The notes under the pieces are model-generated. The model ran no database searches. It was not told where the DNA came from and was given only the letters and a program-made list of their open reading frames with translations. A program made the position numbers and the translations under genes. DNA of 52,323 bases, taken from the NCBI GenBank assembly GCA_021852275.1, contig JAJZNX010000093.1, positions 1 to 52,323 on the forward strand, written 5' to 3'. Of the stretch, positions 42,712-52,200 are shown one piece after another. The stretch comes from Planctomycetota bacterium (GTDB lineage Bacteria > Planctomycetota > Phycisphaerae > WQYP01). Each line of letters opens with the position of its first letter. Position 1 is the stretch's first letter.

Positions 42712-43485
42712 TTGACATTTACGCCACTGATCGTAGGCTATTGGCAGATTTCAACGAGTTGCAGCGTGACGGTAACGGATACCACAACCAACCAATACTG
42801 GAGCGGCAGCAGCAGCGCCGGGCCGGAGGATTTGCAATCGGTAACGGTTACGGTTGATTCGATCTCGCTGATCCCGGACCAGACTACACAGACCACCGGC
42901 GATAATACTGCTACCTATAATTACAAGATCGGCCAGACGTTGACCCGTAACGACTTCACCATTACCACCACGCCGGCTGGCTACGGCGATTACATAATTC
43001 CCGGAACGTCGACCTATTTAGTGGCGTTCTCGATGTCGCCAAATTCCAAATTGCAGCTTGGTGACAACGTGGCCACGGCGAGTTGCGGAAGTTCAGATAC
43101 GAGTCAAAATCTGACTGGTGTTCAATGCAGCGCTACTTGGGGTGCCGCTTCGGCCGTGAACGACGGGTCCTACGGTGCCTCCGGAAACATCGATGTGGGC
43201 TTTTCCGCCGAAGTGCAAGGTGCGGGCGGCAATTATTCGGTCGCCGGGAGCGGTATTGTGGGCACCGCCCCCAGCGGAAGTTTGGCCGAGGGAGTACCCA
43301 CTGCTGGCAGCTTGGAAGTGAATCCTGGATCTGTCGATGCAGGTTTCAACGACACCCTCACCGTTTCCCCGAGCACGGGGAGTTCATCAGCATCCCTGCC
43401 AGCGGCACAGGACACGGCCCAATTGGGGGCTGGACACTCTTTCGCAGGTTTGGCCGTTCCAATAATTCTTGGAGTCAATGCATGA
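42712..43485 (+). CDS. Exported or surface beta-rich protein, probably 5' truncated
   Basis: A 257-residue product from TTG 42712, rich in Ser, Thr and Gly, with beta-sandwich-like strands (SVTVTDTTTNQYW) and a hydrophobic C-terminus. No signal peptide is present. The same frame is open back to about 42550 and codes for protein-like sequence (TAQADTFGAPPANSYSDS), but without a usable start codon, so the original beginning seems lost. Its stop overlaps the start of the glycoside hydrolase by ATGA, with GGAG near, so the two genes were coupled. Confidence 0.5.
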   Translation: MTFTPLIVGYWQISTSCSVTVTDTTTNQYWSGSSSAGPEDLQSVTVTVDSISLIPDQTTQTTGDNTATYNYKIGQTLTRNDFTITTTPAGYGDYIIPGTSTYLVAFSMSPNSKLQLGDNVATASCGSSDTSQNLTGVQCSATWGAASAVNDGSYGASGNIDVGFSAEVQGAGGNYSVAGSGIVGTAPSGSLAEGVPTAGSLEVNPGSVDAGFNDTLTVSPSTGSSSASLPAAQDTAQLGAGHSFAGLAVPIILGVNA

Positions 43486-45500
43486 GATCACGCTGTGCGG
43501 TTGCGATTCGTGTGACATTCTTTATTGTTGCTTTTGCTTCTTCCCATGCCAGCCAAGCTATTGCGGCTCTTCACGCCATACCATCGCCGCGTCTGGAGGT
43601 GATTAACATGACGCGATTTTTTGTTACGCCGAATCGACCGGCGGTGCTGTCGTGGAAGCTACACGGTGTTATGGAACCACCGACGTTACATTGGAACATC
43701 AGCAACTATTGGGGCAAGCCGATTGCGACGGGAAGCACCTTAGTCATCCATAACCGCATCAGACTGCCGGTTCGTCTGCCACGCGGATTTTACCAGGTGG
43801 ATTTCCCCGCCACCGGACAGCAGTTTGGTGTGGCAGCCATTGCGGCCTATCACGGGCCTAAGGTTCATTTTTTTGCCATTGACAGCGAAATGGGTTCGCT
43901 GGTCCAACTACCCGAATCACAGAGCGAACGAGTGGGAATGATTAACATCATCCATCGCTCGGGAATCGGCATGGCCCGCGAGTATTTTAGCTGGAGCCAG
44001 ATCAACCCGGCCCCAGAAAAATATAATTGGAACGGTTCTGCCGCATTTAAGTTTTATGCCGGGCTTAAGAAATTCGCCACGGTTCCGGGGAGGTACAGCC
44101 GCACTGGCCGATTGGCCAACGACTATCTCCAGGGCGGATTGCGGATAATGCAGATGTTTCGGGACGCGCCGCCGTGGACATGGAACGGCAGCTCCGGTCC
44201 CTATCCAATGAACCTGGACCAGACGGCGAAAAGTTGGGTGGTCATCGGGCAGCACTTTCAGCGCATCTGGAAAGCTTTGGAAGTTTGGAATGAGCCAGAT
44301 ATAGCGGGTTTGCCACCTGACCAATTGCTTCCGATGGTCAAAACCATCGCCTATAGTTTTCATCACGCACATATTGACGTTCCCCTGATCGGTGGTGCGT
44401 TCGGAGACGACAGAGTCGGATTCTTTCAAGATGCTTGCGCCAGAAATGGCTTACTGGTGCAATGCAATGCCATTTCGTTCCATGACTACAATCCGCCAAC
44501 CGATATTTTGCCGGCTGTGGCATCTTATCGTAAATGGCTGGGCGCGTTTGGCAAACCGTCCATGCCGCTCTGGCTTGGGGAAAGCGGCCGACCCTGGCCA
44601 TGCCGCCCCAACCAGCCCCGACCAAGCCAACAGTCGGATATGCAATCAGCCAATTGGATCACCATGAAAGCTGTGGAAGCTCGCGCCTGCGGCGTTGCGC
44701 GGTACTTCGCTTTTTGTGTTCCTTATTTTAACCGCTTCGGCAGTAACTATGGCATGATGGGAAAGGATCTTACGCCATTACGCAGCATGGTAGCATACCT
44801 CAACTGCGTGGCGGAACTTTCGGGTTGGTCTTATCTGGGCAACCTAAAAATCGCGAATCATGAAGTTATCCTGGCCCGAGTCTTTGCGCGCGGCAATCAG
44901 CGAATTGCAGTTGTGTATACTGGGCGAGCCGCTCCTCTGGCCACGATTAATTTAGCACTGCACGGCATCACCATTCGGGGTATTGATGGGCGTGTGCTCC
45001 ACCGTAATGCCAACGGGTCCATACCGGTGCCCGACGGTTTGGTGTATCTGCGCGGCCCTGCCGCATCATTTGCCGACATGATAAACAGCAACACGCGAGC
45101 CGCGCGGCTTTACGCAATCTCACGTCGGCCGCCTCCCCCACCGCAGCATTATTCGCCGATTATTTTGCAATTGGCCCAAGCACCGGGCCGCTGGTCGGGC
45201 CAAGCCTATGCGCTTGTCCATACTTCCCAGGTGTCCCTGGCCGTGCGGGTGTGGAACCTTGCCGATCACGCCATCACGGTGAAGCTTTTCCTCCGCAGCG
45301 ACCATCCGGTAGCGGGCTGGACGCCTGTCGGGTGGAGCATTCGGCGGCAAATACCGGCCCACGGACATGTACTGGTTCAGTGGCACCTCAGAAATCCCGC
45401 AGGAATAGTGCCTGACCACTATCTGGTTATTACCGGGAATGTGGTATCGGGCAAGGCTAACGCCCCCGCTATCAGCCCACTGGCAATACTGGTCCGGTAG
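43482..45500 (+). CDS. Exported glycoside hydrolase, clan GH-A-like
   Basis: A 672-residue protein with an N-terminal signal peptide (RVTFFIVAFASSHASQA). The middle is a TIM-barrel hydrolase: the acid/base Glu is in LEVWNEPDI near residue 270 and a nucleophile Glu in LWLGESGRPW near 366. The pattern resembles GH39/GH5-type enzymes such as beta-xylosidases and glucanases, but the exact family is not certain. A beta-sandwich-like C-terminal domain follows residue 500. It may degrade plant or microbial polysaccharides outside the cell. The start at 43482 overlaps the previous stop and follows GGAG at 43471-43474. Confidence 0.75.
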   Translation: MRSRCAVAIRVTFFIVAFASSHASQAIAALHAIPSPRLEVINMTRFFVTPNRPAVLSWKLHGVMEPPTLHWNISNYWGKPIATGSTLVIHNRIRLPVRLPRGFYQVDFPATGQQFGVAAIAAYHGPKVHFFAIDSEMGSLVQLPESQSERVGMINIIHRSGIGMAREYFSWSQINPAPEKYNWNGSAAFKFYAGLKKFATVPGRYSRTGRLANDYLQGGLRIMQMFRDAPPWTWNGSSGPYPMNLDQTAKSWVVIGQHFQRIWKALEVWNEPDIAGLPPDQLLPMVKTIAYSFHHAHIDVPLIGGAFGDDRVGFFQDACARNGLLVQCNAISFHDYNPPTDILPAVASYRKWLGAFGKPSMPLWLGESGRPWPCRPNQPRPSQQSDMQSANWITMKAVEARACGVARYFAFCVPYFNRFGSNYGMMGKDLTPLRSMVAYLNCVAELSGWSYLGNLKIANHEVILARVFARGNQRIAVVYTGRAAPLATINLALHGITIRGIDGRVLHRNANGSIPVPDGLVYLRGPAASFADMINSNTRAARLYAISRRPPPPPQHYSPIILQLAQAPGRWSGQAYALVHTSQVSLAVRVWNLADHAITVKLFLRSDHPVAGWTPVGWSIRRQIPAHGHVLVQWHLRNPAGIVPDHYLVITGNVVSGKANAPAISPLAILVR

Positions 45501-45654
45501 CCCTATCCATCCATGAGGAACAGGGCCGAAATAACCGCCCGATACAGCAGTGGTCCATATACCAGGCCCAAGTAATAAAAGAGGCCCTGTAGCTGCCTTT
45601 GAGCCTCTCCCCATTGTTTCATCTCGCTCCGGCCTCGCATCCGGCCCGTCACCG

Positions 45655-45921
45655 TCTATCGAACAACAAAACCACTTTGTCAATCGCCAGCAGCGAAGGC
45701 AGGAAACCAAGCATGGTCATCGGCTGTTGGAGTCGCACCATGTTCTGGTGTTGCACCTGTTGGGATTCTACAACCCGATGATGCGCAGTCTGCGCAGCTT
45801 TGAATTGGCCAGTCAGAACCACCGTATACGCAAGGTGGTGGAGCTGGCCCGGTTGGAGCTAGAGAAGGAACTGGCACGCCAACGGTATACCAGAAAAAAG
45901 GCGCTGAAAAAATTACCCTAA
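45655..45921 (+). pseudogene. Remnant of a transposase N-terminal region
   Basis: An open stretch without start codon, reading HHVLVLHLLGFYNPMMRSL and RSFELASQN, then a basic coiled-coil end. The LLGFYNPMMRSLRSF pattern resembles the beginning of DDE transposases of IS4-like elements in planctomycetes. The catalytic part is missing, so this is a fragment. The match is by eye. Confidence 0.4.
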
Positions 45922-46163
45922 GCGGTTCCGGGGAGATTTTATTTACCCCCTCGCCCGCCACGCCGCTGCATGCGCTTCACTTGCCGGTTCTTACATACCG
46001 CTCGCCTAACCTCGGACCGGCCTCCGCAGCAGGCCCTGGCATCGAACAAAATCATCTTGAAGCTTTCACTCACGCGAATTTTCCGGACAGTATTGGATGG
46101 ATATCGGGATTTTAGATGGAATAATCGTAGCTAAAAATGTCCAGTCTGGACGACTGATCGGAA

Positions 46164-46300
46164 GTGTTAGGCGGTGGATGCCGGCCATCTCGGCTTGTCG
46201 GTTCGTTGGTCCCGATGAATCGGGATGAGCTGCTGGGTCTGTCGGCCAGCAGTATGTATTACCACCGGGTTGCTGTGGATCCGGAGGATTGGGCGTGGCA
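46164..46300 (+). pseudogene. Remnant of an IS3-family transposase OrfB
   Basis: The frame reads MNRDELLGLSASSMYYHRV and VDPEDWAW, close to the conserved start of IS3-type OrfB (…LLGLSRSSYYY…). The DDE core is absent. Together with the fragment at 45655 it marks a degraded insertion-sequence site. The remaining parts of 45501-46564 show no other gene. Confidence 0.5.
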
Positions 46301-46564
46301 ATTTTTCCGGGCAGCCGGCAAAATCAACGGCGTAAACGCCGCCGGTATGAGAATGGGTTGTCTCGGAAACCCGTACCGCAGAGGCCTGCCCGGATTTATT
46401 GCCACCCCCGTTCGTTTTTCTTTTGTAGGCCATTTGCATTGCCCAATCCTTCCGGTTAAACTTATTGGCTTGTGTTTTCGCAAGGATTCCCCTTGTGTTG
46501 GCGGCGCGGTTCGCCTGCTGGGAATCTTAAGCGGAGTTGGATGTCGGTAACAGCGAGGTTTGGT

Positions 46565-47113
46565 GTGGCAGTAAAAATTCGCCTGAAACGCTTTGGTCGT
46601 AAGAATCGCGCCTTTTGGCGTATCAACGCGATTGATAGTCGGTCTCCACGGGACGGAAAAGTGCTGGAAGAACTCGGTTTTTATGATCCGCTTTCCCAGG
46701 ATCCCGCCACTGCGGTGGTAGTCAATAAAGCCCGGGTAACTCATTGGATTCAGCGCGGGGCATTGCCCAGCCCCAGCGTGGCCGGTCTGCTCAAGCGCGC
46801 CACGGATTCCGCCGATGCCGCAGCAGCCCTGGCTCAAGGGCGTGCGGATGCTAAAGTCAAGGCGCAAGCACTGGCCCAGGCCCAGCTCGAAGCCCAAGCC
46901 CGAGCGCAGTCGCAACCACCGGTAAAAGCCAAACCCAAGGGCCGTCCGGCGCACAAGCAGGAAAAGTCGGCTGACGCCGTGGAAGGACCAACTGCCTCGC
47001 CGGCCCAGCCGGAGAATGCGACTACCGATGCTGCGGCAACCGCTGTACCCGCTGTACCCGCTGCACCCGAGGTTGCAGCGGCTTCCTCCGAGCCACCGGC
47101 GTCGACGCTCTGA
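46565..47113 (+). CDS. rpsP: 30S ribosomal protein S16 with long Ala/Pro-rich tail
   Basis: A small-subunit protein. The start is GTG at 46565 after GAGG, giving VKIRLKRFGRKNRAFWRINAI-type sequence (residues 2-20). The S16 fold ends near residue 85 (RVTHWIQRGALPS). About 100 further residues are Ala/Gln/Lys then Ala/Pro-rich (AQALAQAQLEAQARAQSQ; ATAVPAVPAAPEVAA) and are probably unstructured. Most S16 proteins are 80-90 residues. It starts the cluster that continues with trmD and rplS. Confidence 0.93.
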   Translation: MAVKIRLKRFGRKNRAFWRINAIDSRSPRDGKVLEELGFYDPLSQDPATAVVVNKARVTHWIQRGALPSPSVAGLLKRATDSADAAAALAQGRADAKVKAQALAQAQLEAQARAQSQPPVKAKPKGRPAHKQEKSADAVEGPTASPAQPENATTDAAATAVPAVPAAPEVAAASSEPPASTL

Positions 47114-47155
47114 TACGGCGGGTCTTTTGGGTAGACTAATTCCGGCACTTAGGTC

Positions 47156-47860
47156 ATGCGTATCGATATACTTACGCTTTTCCCGGAAATGTTCGCGGGG
47201 GTGTTGCAAAACAGTATTATCAAAAGGGCGGCAGAAAAAAACCTCGTCGCCTACCACCTGCACCAACTGCGGGATTACAGCAAAGATCCCCACCATCGAG
47301 TCGATGATCGCCCTTTCGGTGGAGGGCCGGGGATGGTCCTGATGTGTCAGCCCGTCCTCGATGCAGTAGCCGGTATTGAGGCCTTGGATGGCCGGCCATC
47401 GCGGCAAGTGCTTTTGTGCCCGCAAGGACGCGCTTTCAATCAGGCCCTGGCCAAAGAACTGGCCGCTTTGCCGCGACTAATGCTCATCGCCGGTCATTAC
47501 GAAGGGTTTGACGAACGCATCCGCGAGGCGCTCAACCCCTTGGAACTGAGCATCGGAGATTATGTGCTCTCCGGGGGAGAAATCCCGGCCATGGCGGTGA
47601 TGGACGCGGTGGTGCGGCTGATTCCGGGGGTTTTAGGGGATCAGACCAGCGCGGATGGCGAATCGTTCGCGAATAACGATCCGGCTATTGCCGGCGGGCT
47701 GGAATATCCGCAATACACCCGGCCGCGGGAGTTCGCCGGACGCAGCGTACCCGAAGTGCTGCTGTCCGGAGATCATGCGGAAATTCTTCGCTGGCGGACT
47801 GCGGAATCCCGCCGCAGAACGCGGCAGCGCCGGCCTGATTTGCTCGGTCCGGAAATCTGA
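47156..47860 (+). CDS. trmD: tRNA (guanine37-N1)-methyltransferase
   Basis: Methylates G37 of tRNAs using S-adenosylmethionine, preventing frameshifts. The trefoil-knot SPOUT fold is seen from the signatures DILTLFPEMF, DDRPFGGGPGM, LIAGHYEGFDERI and GDYVLSGGE. 234 residues, normal length. It sits directly after rpsP; rimM, usually between them, is absent. Confidence 0.95.
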   Translation: MRIDILTLFPEMFAGVLQNSIIKRAAEKNLVAYHLHQLRDYSKDPHHRVDDRPFGGGPGMVLMCQPVLDAVAGIEALDGRPSRQVLLCPQGRAFNQALAKELAALPRLMLIAGHYEGFDERIREALNPLELSIGDYVLSGGEIPAMAVMDAVVRLIPGVLGDQTSADGESFANNDPAIAGGLEYPQYTRPREFAGRSVPEVLLSGDHAEILRWRTAESRRRTRQRRPDLLGPEI

Positions 47861-47871
47861 CCGATGGACCG

Positions 47872-47887
47872 GCCAGGAGGCTGGCCA
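47872..47887. other. Hairpin in the rplS leader
   Basis: GGCCAG and CTGGCC form a perfect 6-bp stem with a 4-base loop, between trmD and rplS. No T-tract follows, so it is not a standard terminator. It may influence L19 translation. Confidence 0.3.
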
Positions 47888-47965
47888 TAGGCCTTCAAAA
47901 GCCGTAGTATAAGGCAATCGACCCGGCGGGTATCGCCGAATGGTCTTATTTATTGGAGTATGGAT

Positions 47966-48403
47966 ATGCGAAACGCGCTTTTAACCCATGTCGAGTCCAA
48001 ACATCTGCAGGCCACGCCCCCGCAGTTTTCCATCGGTGATCTGGTGGATGTGCATTGCAAAATCGTTGAAGGCGATAAGGAGCGCATCCAGGTGTTCTCC
48101 GGTACCGTTATTCTGCGCAAAGGCACCGGCATTAACAGCACCTTTACTGTGCGCCGAATTGTCAACAATGAAGGCGTGGAACGGATTTTCCCGTTACATT
48201 CGCCCAAAATTGAAAAACTGGAAGTGAAGCGCAAGAGCAAGGTCCGCCGCGCTAAACTCAATTATCTCCGCGGCCTGACCGGTAAAGCCACCCGACTCAA
48301 GGAAGGTGCCCCGATTGTGCCATCAGATTCCCCCGCCGCATCAGGAACCGTGGCTGCCGCTGCACCAACTGTGGCTGCACCGGCCGCACCAGCCGGAGCT
48401 TAA
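47966..48403 (+). CDS. rplS: 50S ribosomal protein L19
   Basis: A large-subunit protein at the subunit interface. The conserved core is visible: IGDLVDVHCKIVEGDKERIQ, FSGTVILRKGTGINSTFTVR and RVRRAKLNYLRG. The ATG at 47966 is seven bases after TTGGAG; ATG 47960 would be too close. At 145 residues it is longer than the usual 115; the extra C-terminal 30 residues are Ala/Pro-rich, like those of S16. Confidence 0.95.
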   Translation: MRNALLTHVESKHLQATPPQFSIGDLVDVHCKIVEGDKERIQVFSGTVILRKGTGINSTFTVRRIVNNEGVERIFPLHSPKIEKLEVKRKSKVRRAKLNYLRGLTGKATRLKEGAPIVPSDSPAASGTVAAAAPTVAAPAAPAGA

Positions 48404-48467
48404 AATTAAGCCCCGGGGTTCATTTGCAAACCTGAACCGCGGTTCCGGCGTACATGGAGGTGTGCCT

Positions 48468-49241
48468 ATGAAATTTCCACAACACATTTTGACTCTAAGC
48501 CTGTTGAGCGGGATGTTTTTTTTCAGCGGTTGTGCTGCCCCTTCATCCAGGCTCAATCTTAATACCGGCTACCAGGATTATCGTACCAATGATTATTCCG
48601 CCGCATCCAGTGTGGCCAATCAATTCATCATGCAAAACCCCGGCAGTTCCGCCCTGGATGAGGCCTATTACCTGCGTGCCATTTCCCGCGAGGCCCGCGG
48701 CAATCTGGTCGGTGCCGCCGCGGATTACCGCCAGGCCATTGCGCTAAGCCATCGGCCCGATCTGTTGGGTAAAAGTTACAAGGCCCTGGGCGATATGGCC
48801 TTTGTAAAAAGCAATTACGCCGCAGCCGCCACAGATTATCTTAACTCCCTGCACCTGGATCCTGTGGCCGCACCCGGCCCATTGATGCTGTTTCGCGTCG
48901 CCACAGCTTTGCAGAATATCGGCCATTGGAATCAGGCACGTACCTATTACGCCCAGCTTGCCGGTGGTTTTTCGCAAAGTCCTCTGGCCGCCGTGGCTTT
49001 AAGCCGAATGGCCTTGACTCACTTCGCCATTCAGTATGGTGCCTATATTTATTCCCAGCCCGCCTGGGCCGAAGCCAACGCCTTGAAAAGCCAGGGCATT
49101 GCCGCAGTGGTGTTGATGCAGGTTTCCAAAGGGCGGCGGCTGTTCGTGGTTCAGTCCGGTCAATACCAGACTTATGCCGATGCCCTGGCGGCGCGCCAAA
49201 GAATTGCCGCGACCAATCCACAGGCCATCGTTTCACCTTAA
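48468..49241 (+). CDS. Lipoprotein with TPR-like repeats and C-terminal SPOR-like domain
   Basis: A 257-residue product after GGAGGTG. The signal peptide ends in lipobox FSGCAA (Cys about 22), so it is anchored at an envelope membrane. Residues 30-190 contain TPR-like helices (NDYSAASSVANQF; AYYLRAISREARGN). The last 80 residues (RRLFVVQSGQYQTYADALAAR) look like a SPOR domain, which binds septal peptidoglycan. A cell-envelope scaffold role is likely. Confidence 0.75.
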   Translation: MKFPQHILTLSLLSGMFFFSGCAAPSSRLNLNTGYQDYRTNDYSAASSVANQFIMQNPGSSALDEAYYLRAISREARGNLVGAAADYRQAIALSHRPDLLGKSYKALGDMAFVKSNYAAAATDYLNSLHLDPVAAPGPLMLFRVATALQNIGHWNQARTYYAQLAGGFSQSPLAAVALSRMALTHFAIQYGAYIYSQPAWAEANALKSQGIAAVVLMQVSKGRRLFVVQSGQYQTYADALAARQRIAATNPQAIVSP

Positions 49242-49301
49242 AGCTCGGCCTTGTCTAGATCTTAATCGCTTACACCCTGCATTCTCATTCGTCGCCATCG
49301 G

Positions 49302-49748
49302 CTACTTCGCTTTGGCCGTACATTGTGCCTGTGCGCCCTGCGGTAACGGCGGAGCTTCGATTCCGGCTCGCGGCAGTGTGCCATCTAATTCCTGCCGCCA
49401 ATGGGCCACATCACCCGCCGGGCCGTAGCAGTAGATCATTTTCATCGGCGCAGAGCCGATGTTGGTTATCTGGTGAAATACGCCCGGCGGAATAAAAACC
49501 GCCTGTCCTGATTTGAGCACCTGCCGCTCTGTTCCCAAACACATTTCCGCTTCCCCCTCCAGCACCAGGTAAATTTCTTCCTGCTGCTGGTTGTGCCAGG
49601 GAACCTGCCCGCCATTCGGCTCCAGAGTTACAAACCCCATGGCAAAGTTTTTAGCTTGAATGGCAGAAGCGCCGCCTGCAAGGTTGACGGTTCGGCGCCT
49701 GGCGGGATACACACGTCCCGAACTCGTTGCCAAGTCTGTGGTAATCAT
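49302..49748 (-). CDS. Small cupin-domain protein
   Basis: A 148-residue beta-barrel protein; AGGAG precedes ATG at 49748. The cupin metal motifs are visible: GQVPWHNQQQEEIYLVLEGE and later GQAVFIPPGVFHQITNIG, with histidine and glutamate ligands. Many such proteins bind small molecules or act as isomerases or oxygenases; the function is unknown. Confidence 0.8.
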   Translation of the reverse strand: MITTDLATSSGRVYPARRRTVNLAGGASAIQAKNFAMGFVTLEPNGGQVPWHNQQQEEIYLVLEGEAEMCLGTERQVLKSGQAVFIPPGVFHQITNIGSAPMKMIYCYGPAGDVAHWRQELDGTLPRAGIEAPPLPQGAQAQCTAKAK

Positions 49749-49984
49749 ATTGAACTCCTGGGCAAAATCTGATACTGCCCAAACGCTCAAAGGCGAAAGG
49801 GCCTCGACCAGACGCATTTTCACCGAAATGAGCTGCAAATTCCATTGGCGTTTTTCGCGGTTTGTGGCAAAACCAAAAACTTGGCGCGCAGCAGATTCAG
49901 GGATACTCTATACTATATTAAGCAGCCAGCCGCTGGGCTGTTACCGGTTGGCGTGAGTTCTTCGATGCAGGTAAGGAGTTTGCT

Positions 49985-50224
49985 ATGAAAATTGGTTGGT
50001 TTGCTCCGGTAATTGTAGCCATAGCTGTCCTGCCCGGATGTAAAAGCCGAAGTTCATCCACTGCATACAATCCGCGATATGATGGCCTGACTGGAATTGC
50101 CTTGCCGCCGGTGAATTTGAGTATCCTCAAAGATCAAAGCGCCCTGGCCGCCAAATATGCCGCCAACGCCACCCCATCTGCCAACCTCACCGGTACCACG
50201 CCCGCGCCGGCCACGCAGCCTTAA
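49985..50224 (+). CDS. Small lipoprotein
   Basis: A 79-residue product after AAGGAG. A signal peptide with lipobox VLPGC (Cys about 19) is followed by Ser/Pro/Thr/Ala-rich sequence. Function unknown. A TATACT-like box lies near 49912-49917, without a clear -35 box. Confidence 0.6.
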   Translation: MKIGWFAPVIVAIAVLPGCKSRSSSTAYNPRYDGLTGIALPPVNLSILKDQSALAAKYAANATPSANLTGTTPAPATQP

Positions 50225-50302
50225 ATTGCAGGCTGGGGCACGTATCAACCGGCGTGGCTGCAGTAAATTCGCGGCGCCAGTGTATTCCGCCATAGGCCGA
50301 TC

Positions 50303-50947
50303 ATGAATATGATCCAGTGTTGTTTTATCCTCGTGCCCGGACCGGCATTTTTTCGTCTGCCGAGTTCCTTTCCTTCGTCAGTGGCCTGCTGGCTTTTTGA
50401 GACGCATTGGCTTTATGCGGCCGGCCTGGTCCTCATCGCGGTTGCCATTGGCTGGCGCAGCATGACCACCCACAACATCAAAATGCAATGGTCCAGCCTG
50501 GGTATTCTACTGCTGACAGCGGCTTGGATTCTCGCGGCGTGGCTGGTGGTAACACCACAGGAACGGCTGATCCACGCCAATCAGGCCATTGTCGCCGCGG
50601 CAACGCATCGCAATGTTGCAGGCATCATGCGCTACATCGCTCCCCAGGCCAGTTTCGGCACGCTCAACCGCCCGCAAATCGAGGCGCTGATAACCGACCG
50701 ACTCCGGCAGGCGAATCTATCATCCAATGACATTCGTTATCTGGGCATCCAACTGCGCGGCCGCTACGCACACGTACGATTAAATGTCCTTAGCTATAGC
50801 CGCGAATATGGCACCCCCGTACTGACCTGCTGGCGGTTGAGTTGGCGCGACCACAAAAAACCCGGCAACTGGCAGATTACCCATATCCGCCTTTTGCAGA
50901 TCAATCACCACTCTGTGTCCTCGAACGAATTAATTCCCCGCCCCTGA
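50303..50947 (+). CDS. Membrane protein with NTF2-like C-terminal domain
   Basis: A 214-residue product with two membrane helices (AGLVLIAVAIGW near residues 40-52, and LGILLLTAAWILAAWLVV near 66-83). The C-terminal 125 residues start with a helix (ERLIHANQAIVAAATHRNV) and continue as curved strands, like NTF2-like domains. Function unknown. The start is uncertain. It ends 6 bp from the end of the convergent carA. Confidence 0.5.
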   Translation: MNMIQCCFILVPGPAFFRLPSSFPSSVACWLFETHWLYAAGLVLIAVAIGWRSMTTHNIKMQWSSLGILLLTAAWILAAWLVVTPQERLIHANQAIVAAATHRNVAGIMRYIAPQASFGTLNRPQIEALITDRLRQANLSSNDIRYLGIQLRGRYAHVRLNVLSYSREYGTPVLTCWRLSWRDHKKPGNWQITHIRLLQINHHSVSSNELIPRP

Positions 50948-50952
50948 ACCCC

Positions 50953-52188
50953 TTAACGCACCACCCCCGCCGCATCGGGTGCTCCTTCGGATAATGCGAC
51001 GCTGTTGCGCCGCTGCTGCTGCTGGTTCATTTCCTCCGCGGTTGGACTTTTTCCGGTACGCATCATCTGCACAAAGCAATCAAAAAGGTACGTAGAATCA
51101 TGCGGGCCGGGGCTGGCCTCCGGATGGTATTGCACCGCGAACACCGGCTCGGCGGCCATGCGAAAGCCTTCCAGCGTCTGGTCATTAAGATTGATATGGG
51201 TTGGCTCGCCCCCTTTTTTACGCAGCGAGGCCTCATCTACCGCAAAGCCATGGTTTTGCGCGGTAATTTCCACCTTGCCGGTACCGGTATTCTGCACCGG
51301 TTGATTGCCCCCGCGATGGCCGAACTTGAGTTTGTAGGTGCTGGCCCCCAGCGCCAGGCCCAGCAGTTGATGCCCCAGGCAGATTCCAAAAATCGGCTTT
51401 TTGCCGATCAATTTCCGCAACGTATCTTGCGTATACGTAATCGGTTCCGGATCGCCCGGTCCGTTACTTACAAATATGCCGTCCGGCTTCAGCGCCAGGA
51501 TTTCATCGGCTCCCATCGCGGCCGGCACCACCGTTACCCGGCATCCGCTTTGCACCAGGTTACGCAGAATATTCCGCTTAGCCCCGCAATCAATGGCCAC
51601 CACGGAAAAAGTTGAAGACCCGCGGTGGTCCTTCGGCTGCGCCCAAAGCCCCTTGTTTTGCTCCCAATGCCGCACCTGATCCGGTGTTACCTTTTTCACC
51701 AGGTCCAGACCGGTCAAACCCGACCAGCCCTGGGCCGCACGCAGCAGGCCGGCTTCGTCTTCTATGCGTGCAGGATCAGTACAGATAACACCCTTGAGTG
51801 CCCCCTGCGTACGCAGCTTGCGCACCAGCGCCCGCGTATCTATGCCGGCCAGACCTGGAATGCCATGCCGCTGCAGGTACGCATCCAGTGTTTCCACCGA
51901 GCGAAAATTACTCACCAGCCCTGAAAGCTCTTTGATGATAAATCCTTCCACCTGCGGACCGGGAGCTTCTTCGTCGGCAGAGTCCGCAATGCCGTAGTTG
52001 CCGATCTGCGGATAGGTCATGGTAACAATCTGGCCCGTGTAGGATGGATCGGTAAGAATTTCCTGATAACCGCTAAGCGAAGTATTAAAGACAGTCTCAC
52101 CGACGCGCATGGTACTGGCACCGAACGCCGTACCCGTATACACACTGCCGTCTTCGAGAACCAGTTTCGCCTGATGTCCGATTGCCAT
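50953..52188 (-). CDS. carA: Carbamoyl-phosphate synthase small subunit
   Basis: The glutamine amidotransferase subunit that supplies ammonia to CarB for arginine and pyrimidine synthesis. The N-terminal CPSase domain begins [12 protein letters not shown] and includes [17 protein letters not shown]. The class I amidotransferase domain has [11 protein letters not shown] (catalytic Cys) and [10 protein letters not shown] (catalytic His and Glu). At 411 residues it is slightly longer than usual because of a Gln-rich C-terminal tail (NQQQQRRN). It follows a gene whose end is 12 bp upstream. Confidence 0.95.
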   Translation of the reverse strand: MAIGHQAKLVLEDGSVYTGTAFGASTMRVGETVFNTSLSGYQEILTDPSYTGQIVTMTYPQIGNYGIADSADEEAPGPQVEGFIIKELSGLVSNFRSVETLDAYLQRHGIPGLAGIDTRALVRKLRTQGALKGVICTDPARIEDEAGLLRAAQGWSGLTGLDLVKKVTPDQVRHWEQNKGLWAQPKDHRGSSTFSVVAIDCGAKRNILRNLVQSGCRVTVVPAAMGADEILALKPDGIFVSNGPGDPEPITYTQDTLRKLIGKKPIFGICLGHQLLGLALGASTYKLKFGHRGGNQPVQNTGTGKVEITAQNHGFAVDEASLRKKGGEPTHINLNDQTLEGFRMAAEPVFAVQYHPEASPGPHDSTYLFDCFVQMMRTGKSPTAEEMNQQQQRRNSVALSEGAPDAAGVVR

Positions 52189-52200
52189 GGAGTTTGCCTC

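Noticed and set aside
46259-47425. 388-codon open frame on - across rpsP and trmD
   Set aside because: Antisense to two certain core genes; composition follows from their codon use.
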